From: an uncultured Veillonella sp.
GTDB lineage: Bacteria; Bacillota; Negativicutes; Veillonellales; Veillonellaceae
Reading direction: 5' to 3'
Assembly (NCBI GenBank): GCA_900766125.1
Contig: CAAFUD010000008.1
Location: 1-8,760 of the forward strand
DNA length: 8,760 nucleotides
Under the pieces are notes generated by a model. It was not told the DNA's origin, made no database searches, and saw only the letters and a program-made list of their open reading frames with translations. The position numbers and the translations under genes are program-made. Positions 1 through 5,658 of this stretch are shown here, piece after piece (position 1 is the stretch's first letter; the number at the start of each line of letters is the position of its first letter).

Positions 1-96
1 TATGTTACAAAGCATGTCGTGAATTTTGTCAAACTCAATTGATGTTGGGAAAAACATTTAGTTCATTGGTCGCAAGAACGGCCTAGGAGGTACAAG

Positions 97-516
97 ATGA
101 TTGGTGTAATTTTTTGGTCCGGTACAGGGAATACAGAAAGAATGGCTTATGAAGTAGCTGAAGGTATTAAGGCTGCAGGTCAAGAAGTTGAAGTAAAATC
201 TGTTTCTGAAGTATCCGTAGATGACGCAGTAGCCTACGAAAAACTAGCTCTTGGCTGTGCTGACATGGGTGCAGAACAATTAGAAGAAGGCGAATTTGAA
301 CCATTCTATACAGAATTAGAAGCTAAATTGGGTGGCAAAAAAGTAGCAATCTTTGGCTCCTATGGTTGGGGTGGTACTTGGTTGGAAGACTGGGGCACTC
401 GCATTAAAGATGCTGGTGGCGAATTAGTAGCTGATGGCGTGGCAATCTTGGGTGAACCTGATGATGATGGTAAAGCACAATGCCAAGAATTAGGTAAAAC
501 TTTAGCAAATGCTTAA
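97..516 (+). CDS. Short-chain flavodoxin
   Basis: Small cytoplasmic FMN-binding electron carrier that can replace ferredoxin in anaerobes. The 139-residue product has the FMN-phosphate loop SGTGNTE at residues 8-14, a second FMN loop LGCADMG at 52-58, and the aromatic loop FGSYGWG at 86-92 that packs on the isoalloxazine ring. Length and sequence closely resemble the Megasphaera elsdenii flavodoxin, which has the same short-chain form and nearly the same FGSYGWG segment. The ATG is fixed by a perfect AGGAGGT at 85-91 with a 5-base gap. The gene stands alone: a strong terminator follows directly, so it is probably not co-transcribed with the purine genes downstream. No convincing promoter was found in bases 1-84; a TTGTCA at 26-31 resembles a -35 box but lacks a good -10 partner. 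The family is certain; the redox partner is unknown. Confidence 0.96.
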   Translation: MIGVIFWSGTGNTERMAYEVAEGIKAAGQEVEVKSVSEVSVDDAVAYEKLALGCADMGAEQLEEGEFEPFYTELEAKLGGKKVAIFGSYGWGGTWLEDWGTRIKDAGGELVADGVAILGEPDDDGKAQCQELGKTLANA

Positions 517-534
517 TTAATCTCAACAATATAC

Positions 535-575
535 AAAGGCTGTAATAACGATAATTCGTTATTACAGCCTTTTTT
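535..575 (+). terminator. Intrinsic terminator after flavodoxin
   Basis: A perfect 16-bp stem pairs 535-550 with 557-572 around the 6-base loop ATAATT, and the 3' arm runs into a T-tract (570-575). It begins 18 bases after the flavodoxin stop. This is a textbook rho-independent terminator that isolates the flavodoxin transcript from the regulator operon. Confidence 0.95.
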
Positions 576-806
576 GTTTGTATTGGTATTAATTATAAGG
601 GTGTATCTCTATATATAATAGAAAATTTGGGTAGTCATGAGTGATAGGAATATTTATGAAAGGTATAGATACATACTGATATACTGGGTCCGTTTTGTAG
701 ATATAAGAATATAGATATACACTTGTCTCTATAGAATGTTACTATATTTATTTATGTAGATATGATGATGAATAGGTCATCAAAATTTTTTATAACAATA
801 AAATAA

Positions 807-822
807 TGTGATAAAAATCATA
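807..822. promoter_or_regulatory. Crp/Fnr-family operator candidate
   Basis: TGTGATAAAAATCATA matches the Crp-type consensus TGTGA-N6-TCACA at nine of the ten conserved positions. It sits about 115 bases upstream of the predicted transcription start near 930, and the tandem repeat at 823-842 begins immediately after it. In AT-rich DNA a chance match is possible. No Crp/Fnr-family gene is in the window, so the factor is unknown. Confidence 0.4.
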
Positions 823-842
823 GTGTTTATATGTGTTTATAT
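823..842. repeat. Perfect tandem 10-base repeat
   Basis: GTGTTTATAT occurs twice head to tail, at 823-832 and 833-842, without mismatch. The 10-base period would place both copies on nearly the same face of the helix, as for cooperative binding of a regulator. It may be the binding site of the YheO-like regulator encoded downstream, but that is inference. Confidence 0.55.
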
Positions 843-880
843 CAGTACACGTATATGGTTGAATAATTATTGATAACTTT

Positions 881-896
881 AATGCATGATAGCATT
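881..896. promoter_or_regulatory. Inverted repeat at the -35 region
   Basis: AATGC (881-885) and GCATT (892-896) form an inverted repeat with a 6-base spacer, overlapping the start of the predicted -35 box at 895-900. A protein bound here would affect RNA polymerase. The arms are only 5 bp, so the call is tentative. Confidence 0.3.
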
Positions 897-923
897 GCAT
901 TTTTGTATACATAGACCTATAAT
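895..923 (+). promoter_or_regulatory. Predicted promoter of the regulator operon
   Basis: TTGCAT (895-900) and a perfect TATAAT (918-923) are separated by exactly 17 bases, the ideal sigma-70/sigma-A geometry. The -35 box matches the consensus only at TTG, which suits an activator-dependent promoter. Transcription would start near 930 and leave a leader of about 130 bases before the regulator gene. It is the best promoter candidate in the 545-base gap. Confidence 0.55.
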
Positions 924-933
924 TTAAGTAAGG

Positions 934-954
934 AACCTAACAAAAAATTAGGTT
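934..954. promoter_or_regulatory. Palindrome just downstream of the promoter
   Basis: AACCTAA (934-940) and TTAGGTT (948-954) are perfect 7-base inverted arms around CAAAAAA. It begins about four bases after the predicted transcription start. That position suits an operator bound by a repressor or by the autoregulating YheO-like protein. A short 5' mRNA hairpin is the alternative. No T-run follows, so it is not a terminator. Confidence 0.4.
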
Positions 955-1061
955 AATACAAAATTAGTTAGAATTATTATCATAATGCTAATTATGTAAA
1001 CGGACTGAAGTTATTTAGACCATAAAGACTAACCGATACCGATGAGAGGGAGGTTATCTCA

Positions 1062-1694
1062 ATGAGTACATTGGAACGGCTAAAAGTTATAGCCCATGGA
1101 TTGGCCATACAATTCGGACCATCTTGTGAAGTGCTGATACATGACTTACAAGGTGATCTTGATACATCGCTTGTATATATAGAAAATGGTACGATAACGA
1201 ATCGCCATGTTGGGGATGGTCCATCACATGTAGTTTTAGATGTACTCAACTATGATGATGGTAGTGAAGGTAGATTTGGGTATCTAACAAAAACTAAGGA
1301 TGGACGGATATTAAAATCCTCTACCATGTATATCCGTGATGATAATGGCAATGTTGCATACCTATTAGGAATTAATCAGGATATCACAGAGTTTGTTATG
1401 ATGCATCGATCACTTGAAAGTCTTATAGGAATAGGCCAAGCTGAGACTGGCACTGTTGAAAAAATTACTACAAGTGTATCGGAGTTATTAGATGATTTAC
1501 TACTAGAAGCAGAACGGTTAGTTGGTAAACCTGGACCACTCATGAATAAAGTAGAACGGTTAAAAGCTATTAGCTACTTAAATGAAAAAGGGGCTTTTCT
1601 TATCTCTAAATCTTCAGAAAAGATTGCGGAGTATTTCAATATTTCTAAGTTTACTCTTTATAGTGATTTAAATACTGTAAAGGAAGAATCCTAG
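1062..1694 (+). CDS. YheO-like PAS/HTH transcriptional regulator
   Basis: Probable DNA-binding regulator of the following purine-degradation genes. The 210 residues have the YheO family layout. An N-terminal PAS-like sensor (about 1-118) carries the family signatures FGPSCEVLIHDL (18-29) and VYIENGTITNRHVGD (38-52). A charged linker (119-158) follows, then a C-terminal YheO-type helix-turn-helix (about 160-206) starting at MNKVERLKAI, with recognition segment NISKFTLY at 193-200. The family includes E. coli YheO and the D-arginine regulator DauR, and members usually sense a small molecule. The ATG has GGGAGG (1048-1053) eight bases upstream. The stop codon overlaps the ribosome binding site of the next gene, so the two are transcribed and probably translated together. 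This suggests the protein controls its own operon. The ligand is not known; a purine intermediate or 2,3-diaminopropionate is a reasonable guess. In E. coli the equivalent locus has the sigma-54 activator YgeV instead. Confidence 0.88.
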   Translation: MSTLERLKVIAHGLAIQFGPSCEVLIHDLQGDLDTSLVYIENGTITNRHVGDGPSHVVLDVLNYDDGSEGRFGYLTKTKDGRILKSSTMYIRDDNGNVAYLLGINQDITEFVMMHRSLESLIGIGQAETGTVEKITTSVSELLDDLLLEAERLVGKPGPLMNKVERLKAISYLNEKGAFLISKSSEKIAEYFNISKFTLYSDLNTVKEES

Positions 1695-1703
1695 GAGGCA
1701 AAT

Positions 1704-2915
1704 ATGGACCGAATTCAGTGGAAACGTAATACGATGGCACCATCTAGTGACAAGTTCTTGTCCGTTATGGATGTTAGAGAAATTAAGAAAGCTAAAGCGT
1801 TTCATGAAAGTTTTCCACAGTATAGTGTAACTCCACTAGTATCGCTAGAAAAATTAGCAGATTATATCGGTGTTAATTCTCTCTTTGTAAAAGATGAATC
1901 TTACCGCTTTGGCCTAAATGCCTTTAAAGTATTAGGCGGCTCTTATGCAATGGCAAAATATGTAGCTCAACAAACGGGTAAAAATGTTGAAGATGTACCA
2001 TATGATGTGTTAACTTCTCCACAATTAAAAGATGAATTCGGACAAGCTACATTCTTTACAGCTACTGATGGTAACCACGGTCGAGGCGTAGCTTGGGCTG
2101 CTAATAAATTAGGTCAAAAAGCTGTAGTATTCATGCCTAAAGGCTCTACAGAATATCGTAGAAAACAAATTGAAAATGAAGGTGCTACCGTAACAATCGA
2201 AGAATTTAACTACGATGAATGTGTACGGTTAGCAACTAAAAAATCTAAAGAAGTTCCAAATGGTGTTGTAGTTCAAGATACAGCATGGGAAGGTTACGAA
2301 GAAATTCCAAACTGGATCATGCAAGGCTATGGCACAATGGCTATGGAAACGGCAAATCAGTTAGAATCTGAAAACTGTAAGGTACCAACTCATGTATTTG
2401 TACAAGCTGGTGTAGGTTCCCTGGCAGGTGCTGTAGTAGGTTATTTCACTAACTTATACAGCAATGCAGCTAAGAAACCTAAATTAGTGGTTGTAGAAGC
2501 TGAAGCAGCGGCTTGCTTATATAAAGGGGCTGTAGCTGATGATGGTAATCCTCGTATCGTTGAGGGTGATTTAGAAACCATCATGGCTGGGCTTGCATGT
2601 GGCGAACCAAATACAGTTTCTTGGGACATCTTAAGAAACCATGCGGATGTATTCGTATCTGCTCCTGATTGGGTAGCAAGACTTGGGATGCGCGTTGGTG
2701 GTGCACCAATTAAAGGTGATACACCAATTACGACTGGTGAATCTGGTGCAGTTCCACTAGGTCTTGTAACGGCAATTATGACAATGCCAGAATATGAAGA
2801 CTTACGCAAGGAATTAGAATTAGATGCGTCTTCAAAGGTGCTCTGCTTCTCCACTGAAGGTGATACAGACCCTGAAAGATATAAAAACATTATGTGGTAC
2901 GGTGAAGATCGTTAG
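1704..2915 (+). CDS. dpaL: 2,3-Diaminopropionate ammonia-lyase (PLP)
   Basis: Cytoplasmic fold-type II PLP enzyme (YgeX/DpaL family) that converts 2,3-diaminopropionate to pyruvate and two ammonia. The 403 residues match the family's usual size (about 400). K75 in the NAFK motif is the expected Schiff-base lysine, equivalent to K77 of the E. coli enzyme. D122 in TATDGNHGRG and D192 in QDTAWEGYE correspond to the two aspartates, D120 and D189, that act as bases on the L and D isomers. GVGSLAG at 236-242 is the glycine-rich phosphate-binding loop. The start has AGGAGG (1693-1698) overlapping the regulator stop, with a 5-base gap. In this setting the enzyme probably performs the last step of the purine-derived route, yielding pyruvate for fermentation. 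All key residues are present and I see no sign of damage. Confidence 0.95.
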   Translation: MDRIQWKRNTMAPSSDKFLSVMDVREIKKAKAFHESFPQYSVTPLVSLEKLADYIGVNSLFVKDESYRFGLNAFKVLGGSYAMAKYVAQQTGKNVEDVPYDVLTSPQLKDEFGQATFFTATDGNHGRGVAWAANKLGQKAVVFMPKGSTEYRRKQIENEGATVTIEEFNYDECVRLATKKSKEVPNGVVVQDTAWEGYEEIPNWIMQGYGTMAMETANQLESENCKVPTHVFVQAGVGSLAGAVVGYFTNLYSNAAKKPKLVVVEAEAAACLYKGAVADDGNPRIVEGDLETIMAGLACGEPNTVSWDILRNHADVFVSAPDWVARLGMRVGGAPIKGDTPITTGESGAVPLGLVTAIMTMPEYEDLRKELELDASSKVLCFSTEGDTDPERYKNIMWYGEDR

Positions 2916-2927
2916 GAGGCATTAATT

Positions 2928-4238
2928 ATGGATTTACAAGCAATTAAACAAGCAGCGGCAACTTATGGACCAGCGATGACCAAGTTCTTACGTGAAATCG
3001 TAGCATTCCCTGGTGAAAGTGCAGAAGAAAAAGAACACGTTCAACGCATTGAAAAAGAAATGAAAGACCTTGGCTTCGACGAAGTTGAAGTAGACCCAAT
3101 GGGTAACATTCTTGGTTACATGGGTACTGGTAAAACTCTAATTGCCTTCGACGCTCATATCGATACTGTAGGTATTGGTAACCGCGATAACTGGAACTTC
3201 GATCCTTATGAAGGTTTCGAAGATGAAACTAAAATCGGTGGTCGTGGCGTATCCGACCAATTAGGTGGTATCGTATCCGCTGTATACGGCGCTAAAATCA
3301 TGAAAGACTTAGGTCTTTTAAGTGATAAATATCGCGTGCTTGTTGTAGGTACAGTTCAAGAAGAAGACTGCGATGGTCTTTGCTGGGAATACATGATTAA
3401 AGAACGAAATATTCGTCCTGAATTCGTAGTATCCACTGAGCCAACTGACGGCGGTATCTACCGTGGTCAACGTGGTCGTATGGAAATCCGCGTAGACGTA
3501 CAAGGCGTATCTTGCCACGGTTCTGCTCCAGAACGCGGTGACAACGCTATCTACAAAATGGCAGACATTCTTCAAGATATCCGTGAATTGAATGCTAACT
3601 CTGCTGATGAAAGCACAAAAATCAAAGGTCTCGTTAAAATGCTTGATCCTAAATTCAACCCTGACCACTATGAAGAAGCTCGCTTCTTAGGTCGCGGTAC
3701 TGTAACTGCTTCCCAAATCTTCTACACTTCCCCAAGCCGTTGTGCAGTTGCTGACTCTTGCGCTATTTCCTTGGACCGTCGTATGACTTCTGGTGAAACA
3801 TGGCAATCCTGTTTGGCAGAAATCGAAGCATTACCACATGTTCAAAAATATGGTGCGAAAGTATCCATGTACGAATATGCTCGTCCATCCTGGACTGGTT
3901 TAACTTATCCAATCGAATGTTACTTCCCAACTTGGGTAATTCCAAAAGATCACAAAGTAACAGAAGCTTTGGAAGAAGCATACACTAGCTTGTATGGCAA
4001 CGAACGTATCGGTGCAGAAGACACAGTTGAAATGCGTAAAGCTCGCCCATTGACTGACAAATGGACATTCTCCACTAACGGCGTATCCATCATGGGTCGT
4101 AACGGCATCCCTTGCATCGGCTTCGGTCCTGGCGCAGAAGCTCAAGCACATGCTCCTAACGAAATCACATGGAAACAAGACCTTGTTACATGTGCAGCTG
4201 TATATGCATTATTACCATCCGTATACTGCAAAGACTAA
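2928..4238 (+). CDS. ygeY: YgeY-type M20 family metallohydrolase
   Basis: Cytoplasmic zinc-dependent amidohydrolase of the peptidase M20/ArgE/DapE superfamily, YgeY branch. The 436 residues keep the full two-metal site: H77 and D79 in FDAHIDT, bridging D110 in GGRGVSD, the catalytic pair E145-E146 in VQEEDCDG, E171 in STEPT and H408 in HAPNE. The dimerisation-domain histidine is H197 in SCHGSAP. No signal peptide is present. The ATG lies eight bases after AGGAGG (2914-2919), which overlaps the ygeX stop. Older annotations call such proteins peptidases or deacetylases. In the ygeWXY context a ureido or carbamoyl amino acid on the way to 2,3-diaminopropionate is a more likely substrate, but this is inferred. 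Codon use is strikingly biased: all 13 phenylalanines use TTC, unlike most neighbours, which suggests strong expression. Confidence 0.93.
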   Translation: MDLQAIKQAAATYGPAMTKFLREIVAFPGESAEEKEHVQRIEKEMKDLGFDEVEVDPMGNILGYMGTGKTLIAFDAHIDTVGIGNRDNWNFDPYEGFEDETKIGGRGVSDQLGGIVSAVYGAKIMKDLGLLSDKYRVLVVGTVQEEDCDGLCWEYMIKERNIRPEFVVSTEPTDGGIYRGQRGRMEIRVDVQGVSCHGSAPERGDNAIYKMADILQDIRELNANSADESTKIKGLVKMLDPKFNPDHYEEARFLGRGTVTASQIFYTSPSRCAVADSCAISLDRRMTSGETWQSCLAEIEALPHVQKYGAKVSMYEYARPSWTGLTYPIECYFPTWVIPKDHKVTEALEEAYTSLYGNERIGAEDTVEMRKARPLTDKWTFSTNGVSIMGRNGIPCIGFGPGAEAQAHAPNEITWKQDLVTCAAVYALLPSVYCKD

Positions 4239-4251
4239 TATCACGCATAAA

Positions 4252-4282
4252 TTGAATTAGATCTATTTTAAACGGATATAAC
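4252..4282 (+). promoter_or_regulatory. Possible internal promoter upstream of ygeW
   Basis: TTGAAT (4252-4257) and TATAAC (4277-4282) match the consensus at four and five of six positions, with a slightly long 19-base spacer. Transcription would start near 4289, ahead of the 4311-4344 hairpin. The 157-base gap and distinct codon bias make a separate promoter for ygeW plausible, but the match is only moderate. Confidence 0.3.
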
Positions 4283-4310
4283 TACGAACTAGTTAATTAT
4301 TAAGAATTTA

Positions 4311-4344
4311 ATATGGTACCTCACCATTTGATGAGGTACCATAT
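4311..4344. promoter_or_regulatory. Perfect 13-bp inverted repeat before ygeW
   Basis: ATATGGTACCTCA (4311-4323) pairs perfectly with TGAGGTACCATAT (4332-4344) around an 8-base loop, CCATTTGA. Neither strand has a T-run after the stem, so it does not look like a simple intrinsic terminator. It ends 51 bases before the ygeW start. It could be an operator, an mRNA processing or stabilising hairpin at the ygeY/ygeW boundary, or part of a translational control element. Confidence 0.65.
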
Positions 4345-4395
4345 AAAATTAGATTCTAAGTAGCCCTTCAGGGAATTGAAAGAGAGGACTTACAG

Positions 4396-5589
4396 ATGAC
4401 AGACTTCAATAAAAGTATTGAAACTTTACAAAACTTAGACGTTAGCAAAATGTATGGCGAAGATTTCTTCTTAACTTGGGAAAAATCTGATGACGAATTA
4501 CAAGGTGTTTGGGCAGTAGCTGATGCATTACGTGCTCTTAGAGAACGCAATATCTCCACTAAAGTATTTGACAGCGGCCTTGGCATTTCTTTGTTCCGTG
4601 ATAACTCCACAAGAACTCGCTTCTCCTTTGCTTCCGCTTGTAACCTTTTAGGTTTAGAAGTTCAAGACTTAGACGAAGGTAAATCCCAAATCGCTCACGG
4701 CGAAACAGTTCGTGAAACAGCTAACATGATCTCCTTCATGGCTGACGTTATCGGTATTCGCGATGACATGTACATCGGTAAAGGTAATGCTTACATGCGT
4801 GAAGTATCCAATGCAGTTAAAGAAGGTCATGAAGATGGCGTATTAGAACAACGCCCTACACTTGTAAACTTACAATGTGATATCGACCATCCTACACAAA
4901 TCATGGCTGACGCAGCTCATATTATTAAAGAATTCGGCGGTATTGAAAATCTTAAAGGTAAAAAACTTGCTATGACTTGGGCATACTCCCCATCTTATGG
5001 TAAACCTTTATCCGTACCTCAAGGTGCTATTGGTTTATTCACTCGTCTAGGTATGGAAGTTGTATTAGCACATCCAGAAGGCTACGAAGTAATGCCGGAA
5101 GTTGAAGAAATCGCTAAAAAACAAGCTGAAGAAAGCGGCGGTTCCTTCCGTAGAACTAACGACATGAAGGATGCTTTCAAAGATGCAGACATCGTATATC
5201 CTAAGAGCTGGGCTCCATTTGGTGCGATGGAAAAACGTACGAAATTGTATGGCGAAAACGACCATGAAGGCATTAAAGCATTAGAAAAAGTTCTTCTTGA
5301 AGAAAATGGTAAACATAAAGATTGGGCATGTACTGAAGAGATGATGAGTCTCACTAAAGACGGCAAAGCTCTTTACTTACATTGCTTACCAGCAGATATT
5401 ACAGGTGTAAGTTGTGAAGAAGGCGAAGTTGACGCAACAGTATTTGATCGCTATCGCGTACCTCTTTATAAAGAAGCAAGCTACAAACCATATGTTATTG
5501 CAGCGATGATCTTCTTAAGCAAATTTAAGAATCCTGTAGAAACTTTAAAAGAATTAGAGCGGAAGGGAACTGATCGAGTTCAACCGTAA
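4396..5589 (+). CDS. ygeW: Knotted carbamoyltransferase YgeW
   Basis: Cytoplasmic member of the aspartate/ornithine carbamoyltransferase superfamily, YgeW branch. The 397 residues compare with about 396 in E. coli. The carbamoyl-phosphate signature STRTR is at 71-75, HPTQ at 165-168, and HCLP at 329-332 in the amino-acid-binding domain. The family transfers a carbamoyl group between carbamoyl phosphate and an amine; the YgeW substrate has long been unassigned and it is not ornithine or aspartate carbamoyltransferase. Next to YgeX and a carbamate kinase, the likely direction here is phosphorolysis of a ureido compound such as a ureido form of 2,3-diaminopropionate, giving carbamoyl phosphate. 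The ATG has AGAGGA (4383-4388) seven bases upstream. Codon use leans to C-ending codons (11 of 16 Phe are TTC), second only to ygeY. A terminator-like hairpin follows. Confidence 0.94.
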   Translation: MTDFNKSIETLQNLDVSKMYGEDFFLTWEKSDDELQGVWAVADALRALRERNISTKVFDSGLGISLFRDNSTRTRFSFASACNLLGLEVQDLDEGKSQIAHGETVRETANMISFMADVIGIRDDMYIGKGNAYMREVSNAVKEGHEDGVLEQRPTLVNLQCDIDHPTQIMADAAHIIKEFGGIENLKGKKLAMTWAYSPSYGKPLSVPQGAIGLFTRLGMEVVLAHPEGYEVMPEVEEIAKKQAEESGGSFRRTNDMKDAFKDADIVYPKSWAPFGAMEKRTKLYGENDHEGIKALEKVLLEENGKHKDWACTEEMMSLTKDGKALYLHCLPADITGVSCEEGEVDATVFDRYRVPLYKEASYKPYVIAAMIFLSKFKNPVETLKELERKGTDRVQP

Positions 5590-5599
5590 AGTAAAGTTT

Positions 5600-5629
5600 A
5601 GGGGCCATCCGCGGTGATGGCTCCTTTTT
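5600..5629 (+). terminator. Terminator between ygeW and carbamate kinase
   Basis: GGGGCCATC (5601-5609) pairs with GATGGCTCC (5616-5624), with one G-U pair, around a 6-base loop. An A-T pair closes the base and T-residues follow at 5625-5629. This has the form of an intrinsic terminator 10 bases after the ygeW stop, inside an otherwise continuous set of pathway genes. Only 29 bases separate it from the next start codon, so there is little room for a separate promoter. Partial read-through that lowers expression of the downstream genes is a likely role. Confidence 0.82.
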
Positions 5630-5648
5630 ATTCTTATTAGTTTGTTAT

Positions 5649-5652
5649 GAGG
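5649..5652 (+). promoter_or_regulatory. Ribosome binding site deciding the kinase start
   Basis: GAGG lies six bases before the ATG at 5659. It overlaps an upstream in-frame ATG at 5647, which has no ribosome binding site of its own. This favours the 5659 start, and family alignment (proteins beginning MKKRVVVALGGNAL) agrees. Confidence 0.65.
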
Positions 5653-5658
5653 CATAAC

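Larger units (their letters stand above)
576..1061. other. AT-rich intergenic control region
   Basis: About 490 bases with no credible gene on either strand; open frames here are very short and lack ribosome binding sites. The right half (about 800-1061) is dense in regulatory-looking elements, listed separately: a Crp/Fnr-like palindrome, a tandem 10-base repeat, a promoter and small inverted repeats. It also holds the 5-bp palindrome ATTATCATAAT at 976-986, which may be chance in such AT-rich DNA. The left half (576-800) is very AT-rich and shows only a weak 6-bp inverted repeat (766-771 with 777-782) followed by six T residues. The size and composition suggest the main control region of the downstream operon. 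Confidence 0.6.

Noticed and set aside
614..619. TATAAT box as a promoter just after the flavodoxin terminator
   Set aside because: No acceptable -35 element lies 15-19 bases upstream; the nearest TTGG-like hexamer is about 25 bases away. Such hexamers are common in AT-rich DNA.
766..791. Weak hairpin plus T-run as a terminator
   Set aside because: The stem is only six base pairs and AT-rich with a 5-base loop, and no gene upstream needs it because the flavodoxin already has a strong terminator.
930..1061. Purine riboswitch in the regulator leader
   Set aside because: A purine-sensing aptamer would fit the pathway, but I see no three-way junction pattern or its conserved core sequences. Only short AT-rich inverted repeats are present.
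576..1061. CRISPR array, IS element or tRNA in the long intergenic gap
   Set aside because: No regularly spaced repeats, no transposase remnant or terminal inverted repeats, and no cloverleaf with a T-arm motif were found.
992..1249. Minus-strand open frame of 85 codons across the regulator start
   Set aside because: It overlaps a well-supported gene, has no family features and its composition is that of an antisense shadow. The same holds for the other minus-strand frames at 2441-2890, 3318-3668, 3763-3981, 3900-4178, 4368-4610, 5065-5366, 6264-6620 and 8436-8717.
4311..4344. Reading the 13-bp hairpin as an intrinsic terminator
   Set aside because: No T-run follows the stem on either strand; on the + strand the next bases are AAAATTAG.
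5647..5658. Upstream ATG as start of carbamate kinase
   Set aside because: It has no Shine-Dalgarno and overlaps the GAGG that serves the ATG at 5659. Family members normally begin at MKKRVVVALGG or equivalent.
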